A DNA stretch of 64,000 nucleotides, taken from the NCBI GenBank assembly GCA_003640385.1, contig RCAB01000025.1, positions 124,001-188,000 on the forward strand, given 5' to 3'. The position numbers and the translations under genes were made by a program. The DNA comes from Setaria digitata. Taxonomy: Eukaryota; Nematoda; Chromadorea; Rhabditida; Setariidae. The notes below the pieces were generated by a model, which searched no databases, was not told the origin of the DNA, and was given only the letters and a program-made list of their open reading frames with translations. This document shows positions 44,220 to 56,013 of the stretch, piece by piece (within the stretch, counting starts at the first letter, position 1; the number at the start of each line of letters is the position of its first letter).

Positions 44220-47200
44220 ATGGCGGCAAAGCGATTTTCTTTGTCGTTTTTCCGACGCGTGTCAGGCTTGGTGTGGTTGGGAGCGCAACACCAAGAAGTT
44301 TACGCAGCAAATATAGTAACACGGCGTTTTTACTCACCTGAAACAGCTACAAAAACTAGTGGAAGTAGCTTAGATCGGTTGATTTCAAATCTCACAAATG
44401 AAAAAAACGCCGAAGAAGTTGAGATCAGTACAGTTTCAAATGTTGAAAGTCTCATAAAGGTAATTTCATGGTTATTTTTTGAATTATTTATTAATGAGTA
44501 ACTTTTTCTTCGGAATTTTTACTAGTTATTTTTAAATTGTTCTGATACTGCTTGCAATAACGATGGATCCTTTTTTTTTTTGTTCGGCGTACTTAATGTG
44601 TTATTAGTAATCTGATGAATGTACGTGCTAAAACATGAAGATTTAATACTTCATATCCTATATCTGGTGGAAGCAAATAATAGATGTTCTTTTTGCTATA
44701 TATTTCGATGTTATCTATTCTGTATGTTATTTCCTGTGCCATTGCTTAATAAATTCACTAATATTGACATAGATTCTTCATATTTTCCTATATCATTAAT
44801 TTATTCTCCCACATTCTGCTTGCTTAGATTTGCTCGAAGATGGACGATCCAATAAGTGGTGGCATTTCTGTAAGAGTTTTAACACGTTTTGCCGAACTCG
44901 CTGTGGAGAGTGGTGATGTTCAGAGGGCAACAATTTTTCTAAAGAAGTAAATCTGCTAGTTAATTTAAAAAATATATTTATATATGAAATGGCTTGTATT
45001 TAATATTTCTATTTGTTTATGTGGAACCGAGTTGCTCCTTAGATCTCAAAAAAAATTGAAGCGAAAACGCAAAATAGTTCCTGAAATTTTACTACTGTTC
45101 GAATTCTACGTAGAGTTCGAGTCCCTCATGTGTCAACACTGCTTACATTTTGTTAAGAATACGATATGCTTCAGCGGAACTGGGATATTTTGCAAGTTGT
45201 CAATGTGAAGTAGAAGAAAAATGCTAGTTAAAGAGGTCTTTTTACTTTACATTTTATTCATAAGTTATTTATTTTGTAACAAATATTTTTGAGAAAGTTG
45301 TTAGCTGAAATGGACAAATCACTGAAAAGTGATATGCTGAACATTAACTCAACACTTGAAGCAATATGCGCATTAGTTACCCTCGATCTTTCTCAAGAAG
45401 CTGTCTTCGAAACACTGATCGGTGCTTTAAGACGGCATTTTTCAACCGATTTGTTATCTGCGCCGATCTCACCAGTTGTCCGCTTGGCTGCCTTAGTGAA
45501 TAGCAAGAAAACCAACTTCCCTGACGATTTATTTGGTCAGATAAAGGAATGGTTACAACTGAAAGCCAAGTTTGTATTTGTAAATGTTGTTCTTATTTTC
45601 CTTATGCCATTTCTGATGAGGTCCGGATTAACATAGAGCTGAATTAGTTTTATTGATAGCCCAAGCGAAATAAATTTCCCCTTATATGTAAGATATCATT
45701 TTTAGTGGTTTTATAATGTTTCTGCTGCTCGTAATAGAATGCTAAGAACTGTTTCATATAACGAGGTAACGTCTACTGATGTTTCGATTTTCAGTGAAAT
45801 CACGGAACCGAGAGATGTTGCTTCTATGATGATATGTTGGAATAAAAATGATAGTTGGTTCAATGTATTTGTTGAAAAGGCAAAAGGCTGTATATCTTCC
45901 ATGTCTTCTAGTGAACTTGTTGGCTTGATGGCAAGTTTGGCAAGCAGTTCAAGTCGACCGCCTCATGTTTTACGTCTCATTTGCAGTATTTTTGAGCAGA
46001 ACAAACAGAGCTTAACGGTTATTATTCAACTTAATTGACTTTTTCTACATTATAGCAGTCGTCTATCCCTAATTTTCTGATTGGTGCCACGTTGTTGTTT
46101 AATAAAAAATTTCCTGTAATGTTAAAGTTCTGGTCTGTGAGAATACTATGTTATTTTAAGATCAGTGAGCTATTAACGTTATCACAGTCAGCTGCAAAGC
46201 TACAGCTCATGGATAACAGGCTTCGACGACTTATAGCTGCCGAAAGTTGTGCCCATATTAATCGTTTTACCAAGTGGTCACAAATTAATTCGATCGTTAG
46301 CTCACTGGCAAAATTGCATATTGGTCATTCCCAAACATGGGATGCTGTTGCTGCATGGATTAATAATAATCAGATGTTTGTTTTAAAGTTTTTTTAAGAT
46401 ATGGGTCTTAAGTGGTATGGTTATTGTTCACTGCCCTTTCCACTATTCTATCATCATTGTCATTATCAGCGTTTATTATTATTATTATTTTTTTTTTTCA
46501 ATTATGGCAGTTCTCCATCCCGTCTAAGGCATTGGAATTAACATTATTTGTGGCGCGTATCTCTTATGTTCAGAATTTTAATATTTTTTCTGCTGTAATT
46601 GCTTTGTTATCAGGGTTGCTGCTGCTGCCGAATTATCATACGCTGTGCACTGGTGTGCAGTTGCTGGTAAAGGTCATTTAATTCAAAAAGCCAGTGGATT
46701 TCTGTGTGAAAAGTTGACTTCTTCAAGTGTTGATTCGCCCAGAGCGTGGCTTAGTACGATCTATGCTTTAGCGGTGTGCAACAGACTATCTTCAGAACTA
46801 GCGCAGACTATTTTACAACCATCATTCGTTATAAATATATTGGAAGGGTTCGAGAAATTTTTATTTTTGATTATAGAATTCTTTAATTATTAGAAATGAA
46901 TGTAATTCGGAATTGTCTTGTAGTTCGAACATTTGAGAAATTTCTTTTTCAGGGTAGGTGATTTTCAAAAACTAATGACAGTAACAACCATTGCTCAAGT
47001 GCAATATTTTTTGAAAGGGATATTAAATAAAGACTATCAAGGGCCTTCAATAGATATGTCAGGCCTCATGCGGCTTCCACCAGCAACTGTGGTTTGTTTT
47101 GGAACATTTTTTATCGGTTGACCATACTGCTGTTTCATTTTTTTCTCAGGGTAGGTGGTTTTCGAAAACCAATGACAGGGCCGAGAAATACGAAGGAAAT

Positions 47201-47925
47201 TTACCTTAATTTTATCTGAATATTCATGGTGAAATATGGAAAGGCTTTCTTTTTATATTCAGCAGACTAAATGGCAAACTGCGTTTCAGAATGACATGGC
47301 TCTGAGATTACGTTATGGAAAGAGTGAGGAAGGAAATGCTCGGTATTTTCATTCATTATTGCATAAAATAGCGCCAGTGAATTCACATGCAGTTCCTCCT
47401 GCACTTACTAAAGATGGTATTTTTGTTAATGCGGTCATTAAACTTGATGTTAGGAGGAATCGTTTTATTCCACTAAGTGATTTCGATGAAACGAACGTTT
47501 CTCGTCTGGCCGTAATTTATCTCTCCTGGAGAGATCGAACACTACCGGTGAGTATCCGCTTTTCTTGATGGGGAATTTTGGGTTGTTTTTTTATACACTT
47601 TATTTTATTTATTTACTTTTGTGAAATCCCAATACTTTTTTATTTATAGTGGACAATATTTCTTTTTCTTTACTTGTATTTTTTTATTGTTAAATATGTT
47701 TTTGTGATTGTTACATTTTTTAATTTATTGCAGTGTAATGATGACGATAAGACCACTTTAATGGGATCAATGACACTAAATTTGCGCTTGCTGAAAGCAA
47801 GAGGTTTTATTCCTGTGTTATTTTCACAGGAAGATCTCAATCCTAATACATCTTTGAAACAGCAGTTTATTCGCATCAAAACAAAACTTGAAGAAGCCTC
47901 ACGTGATAGAGAAGATAGATATTGA
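44220..47925 (+). CDS. FASTK-family-like mitochondrial RAP-domain protein
   Basis: Nine exons (44220-44459, 44828-44946, 45294-45569, 45738-46017, 46188-46375, 46614-46847, 46953-47091, 47263-47547, 47734-47925) join in phase to 650 aa, the usual size for FASTK-domain proteins. The N-terminus MAAKRFSLSFFRRVSGLVW is basic and amphipathic, as for mitochondrial import. The middle is a series of helical segments (SSSELVGLMASLASSSSR, INSIVSSLAKLHIGHSQTW) of the kind seen in FASTK leucine-rich regions. The C-terminus ends in a RAP-like element: VNAVIKLDVRRNR, then LNLRLLKARGFIPVLFSQED. Family members bind mitochondrial RNAs and affect their processing. The assignment rests on overall architecture and the C-terminal RAP pattern. 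Confidence 0.7.
47155..47189 (+). repeat. Partial duplicate of the exon 7 splice junction in the FASTK-like gene
   Basis: CAGGGTAGGTGGTTTTCGAA and the following bases repeat the intron-exon junction at 46950-46980 with three transitions in about 31 bp, roughly 200 bp downstream in the next intron. Confidence 0.7.
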
Positions 47926-48200
47926 TTATTAAATGTTTCAAAATTATAGTTTTTTTTTTTTCTTTAACTTTTGTATATTCTAATTTAAGCCTCATACTAA
48001 CACATAGTTAAAATCGATTGTTCGTTGTTTTCACTCTGCCGATACAATCAGTTCCTTTCAAGCTCATCTGTTAGGGTATTCCTGTTTTTCGACCGAAAGA
48101 TTTTTATTCCATCACACTGGTTGAAAAAGTATCTGACGTACTTGTCTATTTTTATTCTGTGTGTAACATTTGTTATATAAGGTTTGCGAGTTTATGATAA

Positions 48201-48251
48201 ATATGTGTAGCTACCCACGTGTTATGTGTAACACGTGGGTCCTCCTACATA
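48201..48251. other. Strong perfect-stem hairpin
   Basis: ACCCACGTGTTA (48213-48224) and TAACACGTGGGT (48229-48240) form a perfect 12-bp stem with a TGTG loop. An internal loop then separates it from a second, nearly complementary pair (ATGTGTAG at 48203-48210 and CTACATAG at 48244-48251). It lies about 280 bp downstream of the FASTK-like stop. It could be an RNA hairpin, a 3'-UTR element or simply a palindromic double CACGTG site (the E-box hexamer occurs in both arms). Confidence 0.5.
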
Positions 48252-51132
48252 GTAAAGAACTGCATAGTTCGTTTGGAATTCACTAAAAGCAGGCTTATAC
48301 ATATGGAGTTTTAAGTGTTTTTAGACAATGTCTTCAAGATCGTTTTGATTTGTTGAACTGATTTCTGTAATGAAATAACACTGGTTTCTGCAAACGCTAC
48401 TGAACTGATTTGAATATATATACCTTTTGGTGTGATAGAATTCCTATAATCTAGTAGAATCACTGATTTTTACTTTTGAATCGTTATCAGTTCCAGCCAC
48501 TTCATTCCCTGTACCTCAGCTTGTTTGTTTATGATTTTTTTTTTTTCACTTGCATCACAGAACATTGTTAAGTATTATCTCTCCTTGCGATTAATCCCTG
48601 TTATAAAAAAAGTTGTAGAGAGGTAAAACTAACGATGAAAAGATTTAAAATAGATGTACTAGTTTCTCATTTAAAGGAATGAGACAGCGCTTAGGAGAGG
48701 ATAAAGGTATAGGTAGAAGTGGATGTGAAATTTGTTCAAGCAGTCGTTCGAATAAATCTCATTTGGCAGAGAAAGTTTGTGATTTAGATAACTATAGGTG
48801 TTACTACCAACTGACCTTTGAAATAAATGGCGGTCTTTCAAAACAGCGAATGTACTTCCATATCCTAACAGTTGCCATTGAATCTCAGGGTCATTCAGTT
48901 ATGTTTAATATAGCATTTCCAAATATATTTTTGTTCACTAAAAAATAGCAACATTTTGCTTCTCAGAGTCATTTAATGACAAAGAAAACTGACTCTATTG
49001 AGTGTTTTCCTTGGCGTTCATTTATAACTCGTAGTTAATTCGAAGAGAACTGACGCGATAAATTTTAAAATTGACAAAATGATGAACTCTTGGGTATAGG
49101 GTACAAATCTCAGGTTTTCAAAAGAAGACTTGCAAAGACTTCCACGATTTTGGATTTCTCAACAGTATGGTTTTATTTTCCGACAAATTATTTTAATTTA
49201 TTAAGAGGGGTATCAAAATTTATTAAAAAGAACATTAGGAGTTGAAAGGTTAGTGATCTTTAATAATTTGTTAGGCTAGCAGGACTGGGCTAATAAGTTT
49301 TTGTTTGAATAGAACAAATTGACGTGCTTAATTGTTTTGTAGGAAAAAATTATTAGATACTTAAGTTTATCTTGTACTAGGAGCAGTTTTGGGAATTTTA
49401 TCTTAATTTTACAAATCGATGAATCCACCAAATGTTTGTTTCAATTTGTGATATGCTGGACTGTGTTCATTCCCTTAGTGTAACACGCTCGACAATTCTA
49501 CTAAAACAATTCCCAGTATTTAATTACTTTTCCTGAAGGTTCAGAAAAAGTTTCGATTTTTCTGTCACATTCATAACAACTCCCTTCCTAAACTTTTCAC
49601 AATCAAGATTAGTAGTCGACAAATGGAGGAAAAGCTGCGATTACGATTTGTTTTTGATCCCACTGGAGTATGACAACATTGAAAAATGATCTTTTCTCAT
49701 GGAGTATATATAGTCAAAACCAACACTCAATCATTCGGTGTTACGCAGACCGAAGTACTGAACTGGCTGAACGCCAAATATGCACGCAATATCGAGAATG
49801 ATAACAGTGCGGAATCTAATCAAAACACCAGTTAAGTTATCGGTAATGCGAATTATCTATTTCGAGCCCTATAACACTAAGATTTTCTCTTCAATCTGCT
49901 CAAATTTGTTAACATAAATCTACGGGCCATTCATGCTTAGTGCTGATGTAGGTTTCATTCACCACTTTCATTCATTCTTGTTCATGTTATTATTTCATGA
50001 GACTAGAGTTTAAAAGCACTTCTCCTGGACAGATTTTTTCCTTTTTTTCCTTTACCTCCTCTTCTTCCTCACATTGACTTCTCGTGATTGCATCCATTTC
50101 TTACCTGAGCCGATTTCTCGTTAGTGAGCTGGGTGTTTTCACATGATATCATGTGGATTTTATTTCTTTCTCTTTGGATAAATTGTAATTTCAATTTAAT
50201 TTGTATAATAACTGTTCATCACAAATCAAATGGTCCATTTATTGCTTTTATTCCTACACATTATTCTTGTTGGCCATAAAAGTTCGGGACGTCTTTTTTC
50301 TTGCTTTATCACTCGTATTGGATTTAGTCGATTTAAAACATATAGTTTATATTAAAAAATCAAGTTTTACCAGATAACGAATTACTTGCCTGGTTAGACC
50401 GCATAAGTTTATGAGAACCACTTGATGGAACTATTAAAGAAAAAGCCACCTGATTGTGTAACATTTTGTGTCCTTATTTTGGAGAGTAAATGAGGAGAGA
50501 AAAGATGAGGTGAGAAAAGGTGCGTACAGTTCACACAATACTGCAGACGTACTTTTCAACTTTAATTCTACTTTTAATATGCTTGTTAATTGATTTTTTT
50601 TGAAGGAAAAATTAAGTAATAATGTCAATCTCTACTGTAAAATGCGTTTGTTCAAAGCTTCAGAAAAGTAAACATGAAAAAAAAAAGAAAAAAACGTGCA
50701 CAAAGAAGATGGTATAAAGAAATTTTAATAAAATTAGAAAGAAATCACCTACATTGTTATATGTAAGAAAAATCTTCATTAATAATCCAAATCTGTCAAT
50801 GCCTGAATCCTTAGAGAATCAAGCATTCAAATAGCTAGCGTAGGAGAATTTGGCAGCTCACATTTTAAAAGCGTTTACTTCGATTTAGAAACTATCAAAG
50901 ACTTCTGTGACATAATTTCTTGGATTAACCTCCTCATTTCGATTTTATACGTTATTGCTTCAACAGACGTCCACTGATTACAGCCTCAAAATACGAAGCG
51001 AACCTATACATAGAAATAAATAGTAAAAATGAGATTAAGAAAAGCCACTTATTTGATTTCTTCGTTTTCTGTCCTACTCAAGCGTGACCAAATTTTTTCG
51101 CAACAGACTTTGAAAGGAATCGGAACCATTCT

Positions 51133-51564
51133 TCATTCCCACGTGTAGAAGTGTTTGATTGGGTGGTACAGCAAAAGAAACAAAAAGTTCATTAAAAAAT
51201 TAGTTTGTGCGCAGTTCAATAACGTTAAAACAATAATCGATTTCTGATCGACAGACGCAATGTTCATCGGATTTTTTGCAAATGCAGAAACATTCAATTT
51301 TACGGCAATATTAGAGCAGAAATCACGGAGATAAGCTGGAAAGTTTAATGACATACTAAGGTGTAGCTTATATTCCATTGTTATATTATATATTTCAGCA
51401 AACAATTCCACCATGCTTGTTTTCCTTTTTCCGAAAAACCTTTTCCCAAATTCGTTTTTGAAATCATTTAAAAATTTTACGTGCGAGAAGTTATAATACA
51501 TTCGAAATATATTACTGATGTTTATATAATAAGAGAAAAAAAAAATGCAGTAAAAACAAATCAA
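51133..51564 (-). CDS. Unassigned 143-codon open frame (low confidence)
   Basis: Longest open frame in the 8-kb gene-poor region. It has a hydrophobic N-terminus (MICFYCIFFFSYYINISNIF), an internal basic stretch FGKRFFGKRK and a hydrophobic C-terminal part. GKR motifs resemble neuropeptide amidation/cleavage sites, but only two occur, back to back, and the rest has no repeat structure. In such AT-rich DNA a frame of this length may be chance. Confidence 0.15.
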   Translation of the reverse strand: MICFYCIFFFSYYINISNIFRMYYNFSHVKFLNDFKNEFGKRFFGKRKTSMVELFAEIYNITMEYKLHLSMSLNFPAYLRDFCSNIAVKLNVSAFAKNPMNIASVDQKSIIVLTLLNCAQTNFLMNFLFLLLYHPIKHFYTWE

Positions 51565-54500
51565 TGTTCTTTTCAGAGAAGAGAGAAATTCTATCTTTCA
51601 AATATGGTCTAAATTGTAAGAGTAGTATGAAGTAGTTTTCAGCAGAAGTGGACAGTACTGTTAACTTGTTAATTCAACGATTTCATTGGGAACTATAAAA
51701 TCTTCTAGTAATCATTGTCCTTTACAAATAACAAAATAGTTTAAAAAATCTTGATTAGTCTAAAGATAAGTCTTCGAGTCTAAAAATGAACCATTGGATT
51801 CATTTTTAGAAGGCTCTCGAAAAATCCCAGTACTGTTCAATGGGAAAATTATTTTCCCACACGTAATTTAAATATGAAACATTCGTGCATGCATAAAAGT
51901 TTTCTTCTTCGATTATTTAGTTTGGGAAAGACTTAAATTATGACATTTGGCATTTTTTAAAATATGTCAGTGCCACGTTTTTAAGGTTTCACATGGCGAT
52001 GAATCTAGAAAAAGTTCATTCCTCAAGCAGTATTGGACAGAAGAAATTGCCATGACCTTACGTTTAAAGATGAGAAAATGAAACAGGAATATTCGGAAGG
52101 ATGAAATGAAAATCTTGCAACACAGGATCAAAGATCAGTATACTGTCGGTACATTGTCACAGTTAGAGTTACAATATTAAGATATACTAATAAGCTGATG
52201 AAAATTTGAATACAAGAGAAATGATCCTCATGGGGTTAACTGATAAGCAAATGAAAACGAAATAAGAAAAAATTCTTGCCATCACAAGTGGTCTCAAGGG
52301 AAACTTTTTTCATCCTTCTCGATCAATCTTCTGACTACATGTAACCTTAGTTCTTCTTTTCTAGTACAATCTCTGAACTTCATTCATGACTTAATGCAGC
52401 ATTGTAAGTTTACTTCAGCCAAATTAGTTCTCAGTAACAGTTGCATGTGATATAACAAGGAGAGAAGAGAGGAGAGATAGTGCAACGAAATGAGAGGAGA
52501 AGGAAAATTAAAATGAACACTTCCAAACTTGAACTTCAAATTTTCTGAAATTTTTTAGTAAAAATACTAAAATCAAATGTTACTGGAATATATTCCAATT
52601 AAATTAAAGAAGTGAAAAGTCGAAAGCCAAGAAACCCACTTCACATGGCTGCTGTCGAGTTTCTTATCACCGCATATGTATCCTTTTGTCTTCTGGTTGT
52701 TCTAATTCTGATTAACTGAAATCGCAGAGGGAGCAAAACATATTAGCCAAGAAATGGAATTTCATCAGATCAGATTTGTTTTTTCCTCGGCATATTACAA
52801 ATTGCAATTTTTGAACTGAGATAGATATCTGTAGACAAGAAAAGTGTGAGTAAAGGGATTATTATTCCCAGAGCTGAAATGGCTGCTCTGATGCTCCGCT
52901 GCTTTCCGTTATAACAATTTAAGCTAACCAAAACAACCAACTGATATCAAATTTAAATCGAACATCTGAATAAGCCTCATTAGCACTCAAATCAGGATAT
53001 CTTTAGTAAAGAAAAGTTGATATGATGATAAAATAGTCATTCCTTAATGCTCACCTCAAACTTCTTTTTGATATAATCTCACCGCAAAAATTTCCTCTCA
53101 GTGTAACCTCAACCAATCCTGATGAAAGTCAGATCAAACTTATGTATAATTTTATCACTTACTGCATGAATTCTTTCATCCCTAGTTTCATATGCAAGCT
53201 CAAAAAAGTTGATTATTTCTTAAAGCTAAGAAGTTTTACTTTTCTCAGCTCTACTTTTCTTCACCTCTTTTTAAATTTGCTTCTGCAGACTTCTGTTGGT
53301 TACGGATATAAGAAGAATAGTGCGCAACGTTACATATTAATTATTAAAAAAAAAAATGAGTAGCAGGAATATTTCTGATGACAATAAACAACTGATAAAA
53401 TTGACAAGATGGCAGAGAAACAAAATTGATCGATACAGATCAATCAGTGTAATAACGAAAATTTTTCATCTTGACAGCTGGATACTGTAGCCAGTCATTG
53501 TTTCGTGAAAGTAACACTCAACAATTAAGTATTAGAAATAATTCTCGTAAAATAACACGAGAAGCTGATTAAGCAGTCAACTGTTAGTAGTATAATGATT
53601 TAGCTTGTAGATTAAAAGCATAAATAGTTAAGTTAATCAGCTATTGATTTAGCAGCAATTATTATCAGCTATAGTTATGCTTATGTGGTCAGATTATTGT
53701 TCTAATTTCAGCTGTGAAACGGAATTCCTAAGCCATGAAACCTATGAAAGCATGCATGATTCAAAAGATATTGAAGAAAGATTCTAAAACAGCTAGGCCT
53801 TTGTGCTCCACCAAGAATCTCAGAAATAGTGAAGTAGTAATTCTCTTCTTCTTTTCCTACTGTAATGATTCGTACTTCTTTAAAAATCAAAACCTCATCG
53901 AACCAAAACGGTTTAGGGAATGAGGAATTTCTCATATGTACGCCAAAATTCAAACATTTCAGTCATATGACATACGTTAGTACCTTGCTTCTGTGTAAAG
54001 TTGTCATTGGAATAAAGTTTTTCACTATTTCAAGAAGTATTTTAAAGTTCATTTTGATTGATCTTCCGACTTAGCTATAAATTACTGGCGTTGACGAACT
54101 CTGAACAGATTTTGTCTTTTTATTCTGTGAAAATCAATAGCACGAGTTGTTTGATGTTCTATTACACCGTGTTCTCTTAAAGGGCATGGAGAAAACTACC
54201 CGTTTGATGTGAATTCAGGGAATGCAAATAGGTTTTCTGTCCTGATATTCAGGTCCCGTCTCGTACTGTTATTATTGCATCGCCATAATTGTGGAAAGGG
54301 GCGGCCCTATCTCAGCAGATGATATGATAAATAGAATCGAAAACATCACTTTGATCATATTGCTCATCGTGGACAACCGGGAAAGATACCAGATATGTGA
54401 GAAGTATCATTTTTCCTGACCTGCGCTTTCGCTTTAATCGGGATAACAGTTTGTAGAGACACAGTGGACATTACCTTCATGGTATGGCATCACTGTCTCA

Positions 54501-56013
54501 TTCCATAGTGATACTCCTGTCACGATTCAAGTTTCAAATTTACTTTTTAAACAACAATTTTCAAGAACAAGTTGTTTCATTGAAAGCTATTAGTGGCCAG
54601 AATTATGATATTCCTTTCTGGTTTATCGAGAAAGCGTAATTCTTTACAGCAACACTCTCTTGTGCTTTTCAAATTTTCATTTCTAGTTATTCGTTTTCTC
54701 ATTTAAATTTCGAGATTTCGCGAAGCTCTACTGTACTTATTTTTATGAGTGAAGTTGTTTTTATTTAAAAGGTTTCAAATATTCGTAGAGTTGTTCGAGG
54801 ATAATTTTGTTTTTTTTAATAACGCCCTTTCGCAATTCTGTTTTTCTATTTTAAGTCTGCCTTTCAACTAAATTAGGAATTCGTCTTATATTACAGTTAC
54901 TAGTGGCATCCAAGTTACCATCCTTCAGTATAAAATATGAATATTAGCATATTATTTCGCATGGTTTCCTAGATCATAAAGGGTGGAATTAATAATAACC
55001 TGTTAATATAAATTTTTAAAGTTTCTTCCAGCTTACCGAAAAATCAGTCTCTCTTTCTCTTTTTTGGATATTTCGGTTTCGAAACTGCTTTTTTTGCTGC
55101 GACATTATAATTTAAGCTAATATAATTTTTAAAAGAAAATATAAATACTGTTTGATACTTTTTTCGCCATTTCTCCAAGCCTTAAACTATTTGACATTAA
55201 GAATTAGCAAAGAACTTCAAGCTTTTCACACTCTCCCAGCTCATAAAATTGCGCATCACTATGTCAATAATTTCCTGAAATTACACTGTCGAGACAAAGC
55301 TACTGCCTAACTCTTTTAGCCTTAAAAATGTAATTATAAAATGGAATGAAGTCATCCATTACTCGAACAACATTATTAAAATGTTGGAAAAAATTTTAAA
55401 AAAAAAAATTGTTTTCTTACCACAACTGAAAGGATACGAAAAGTTCAAGGGGGTGAATAAAAAAATATTTGAAGTGAGGTGTAAGAACTGCAAAAATTTT
55501 TTGAACACAAATTAGTCAGTCGTATTTTGGCTCTGGAACCTTAGGAAGGAAATGTAATTAACTTGTATTGTTTCTATGATCAACTCGCAGCAAACTTTGT
55601 GTTTTCTAATAATTTTAAAAGGTTTAGTAAGAAGAGTTTTGTACAATTTTAATTTATTTTTGTTAACAAAATAATGTAATTTTCAGTGAGTGAAGTAAAT
55701 ATAAAGATGAAGTTTTTAAAATAAGACCTTGGTATAAATATATTTTCTGGTTTCGAACCCGCTTTTATTTGATTTCTGATTTCAAATCCAGATTAATGAC
55801 GTTCCTTTCTTTGGATAAACATGTTAGGTTAATAAATAGTAACGATCAAATGATTTGTCATGGTAATTCATGAAACAAAAAAATTGAGGGATAAGGTAAA
55901 ATGACTTTGCTGTTTTAAACATACCCCTGTTTTACATACTGATCGCGAAAACCGATCATAAAGTAATCCCCTATCTTGTTAATCAGTTAATTCTAATCAG
56001 TTAAGATAACCGA

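Larger units (their letters stand above)
47926..56013. other. 8-kb gene-poor region
   Basis: AT-rich DNA between the FASTK-like and transporter genes. The longest open frame is a 143-codon minus-strand frame at 51133-51564, mostly hydrophobic and without a recognised domain. Plus-strand frames at 48679-48948 and 53735-54074 are also unremarkable. No tRNA, 5S or spliced-leader gene was seen. The one clear structural signal is the hairpin at 48201-48251. Confidence 0.5.

Noticed and set aside
46474..46498. Short TTA/T-rich microsatellite in a FASTK-like intron as a regulatory element
   Set aside because: Simple-sequence run near a T-rich stretch, common in this AT-rich genome.
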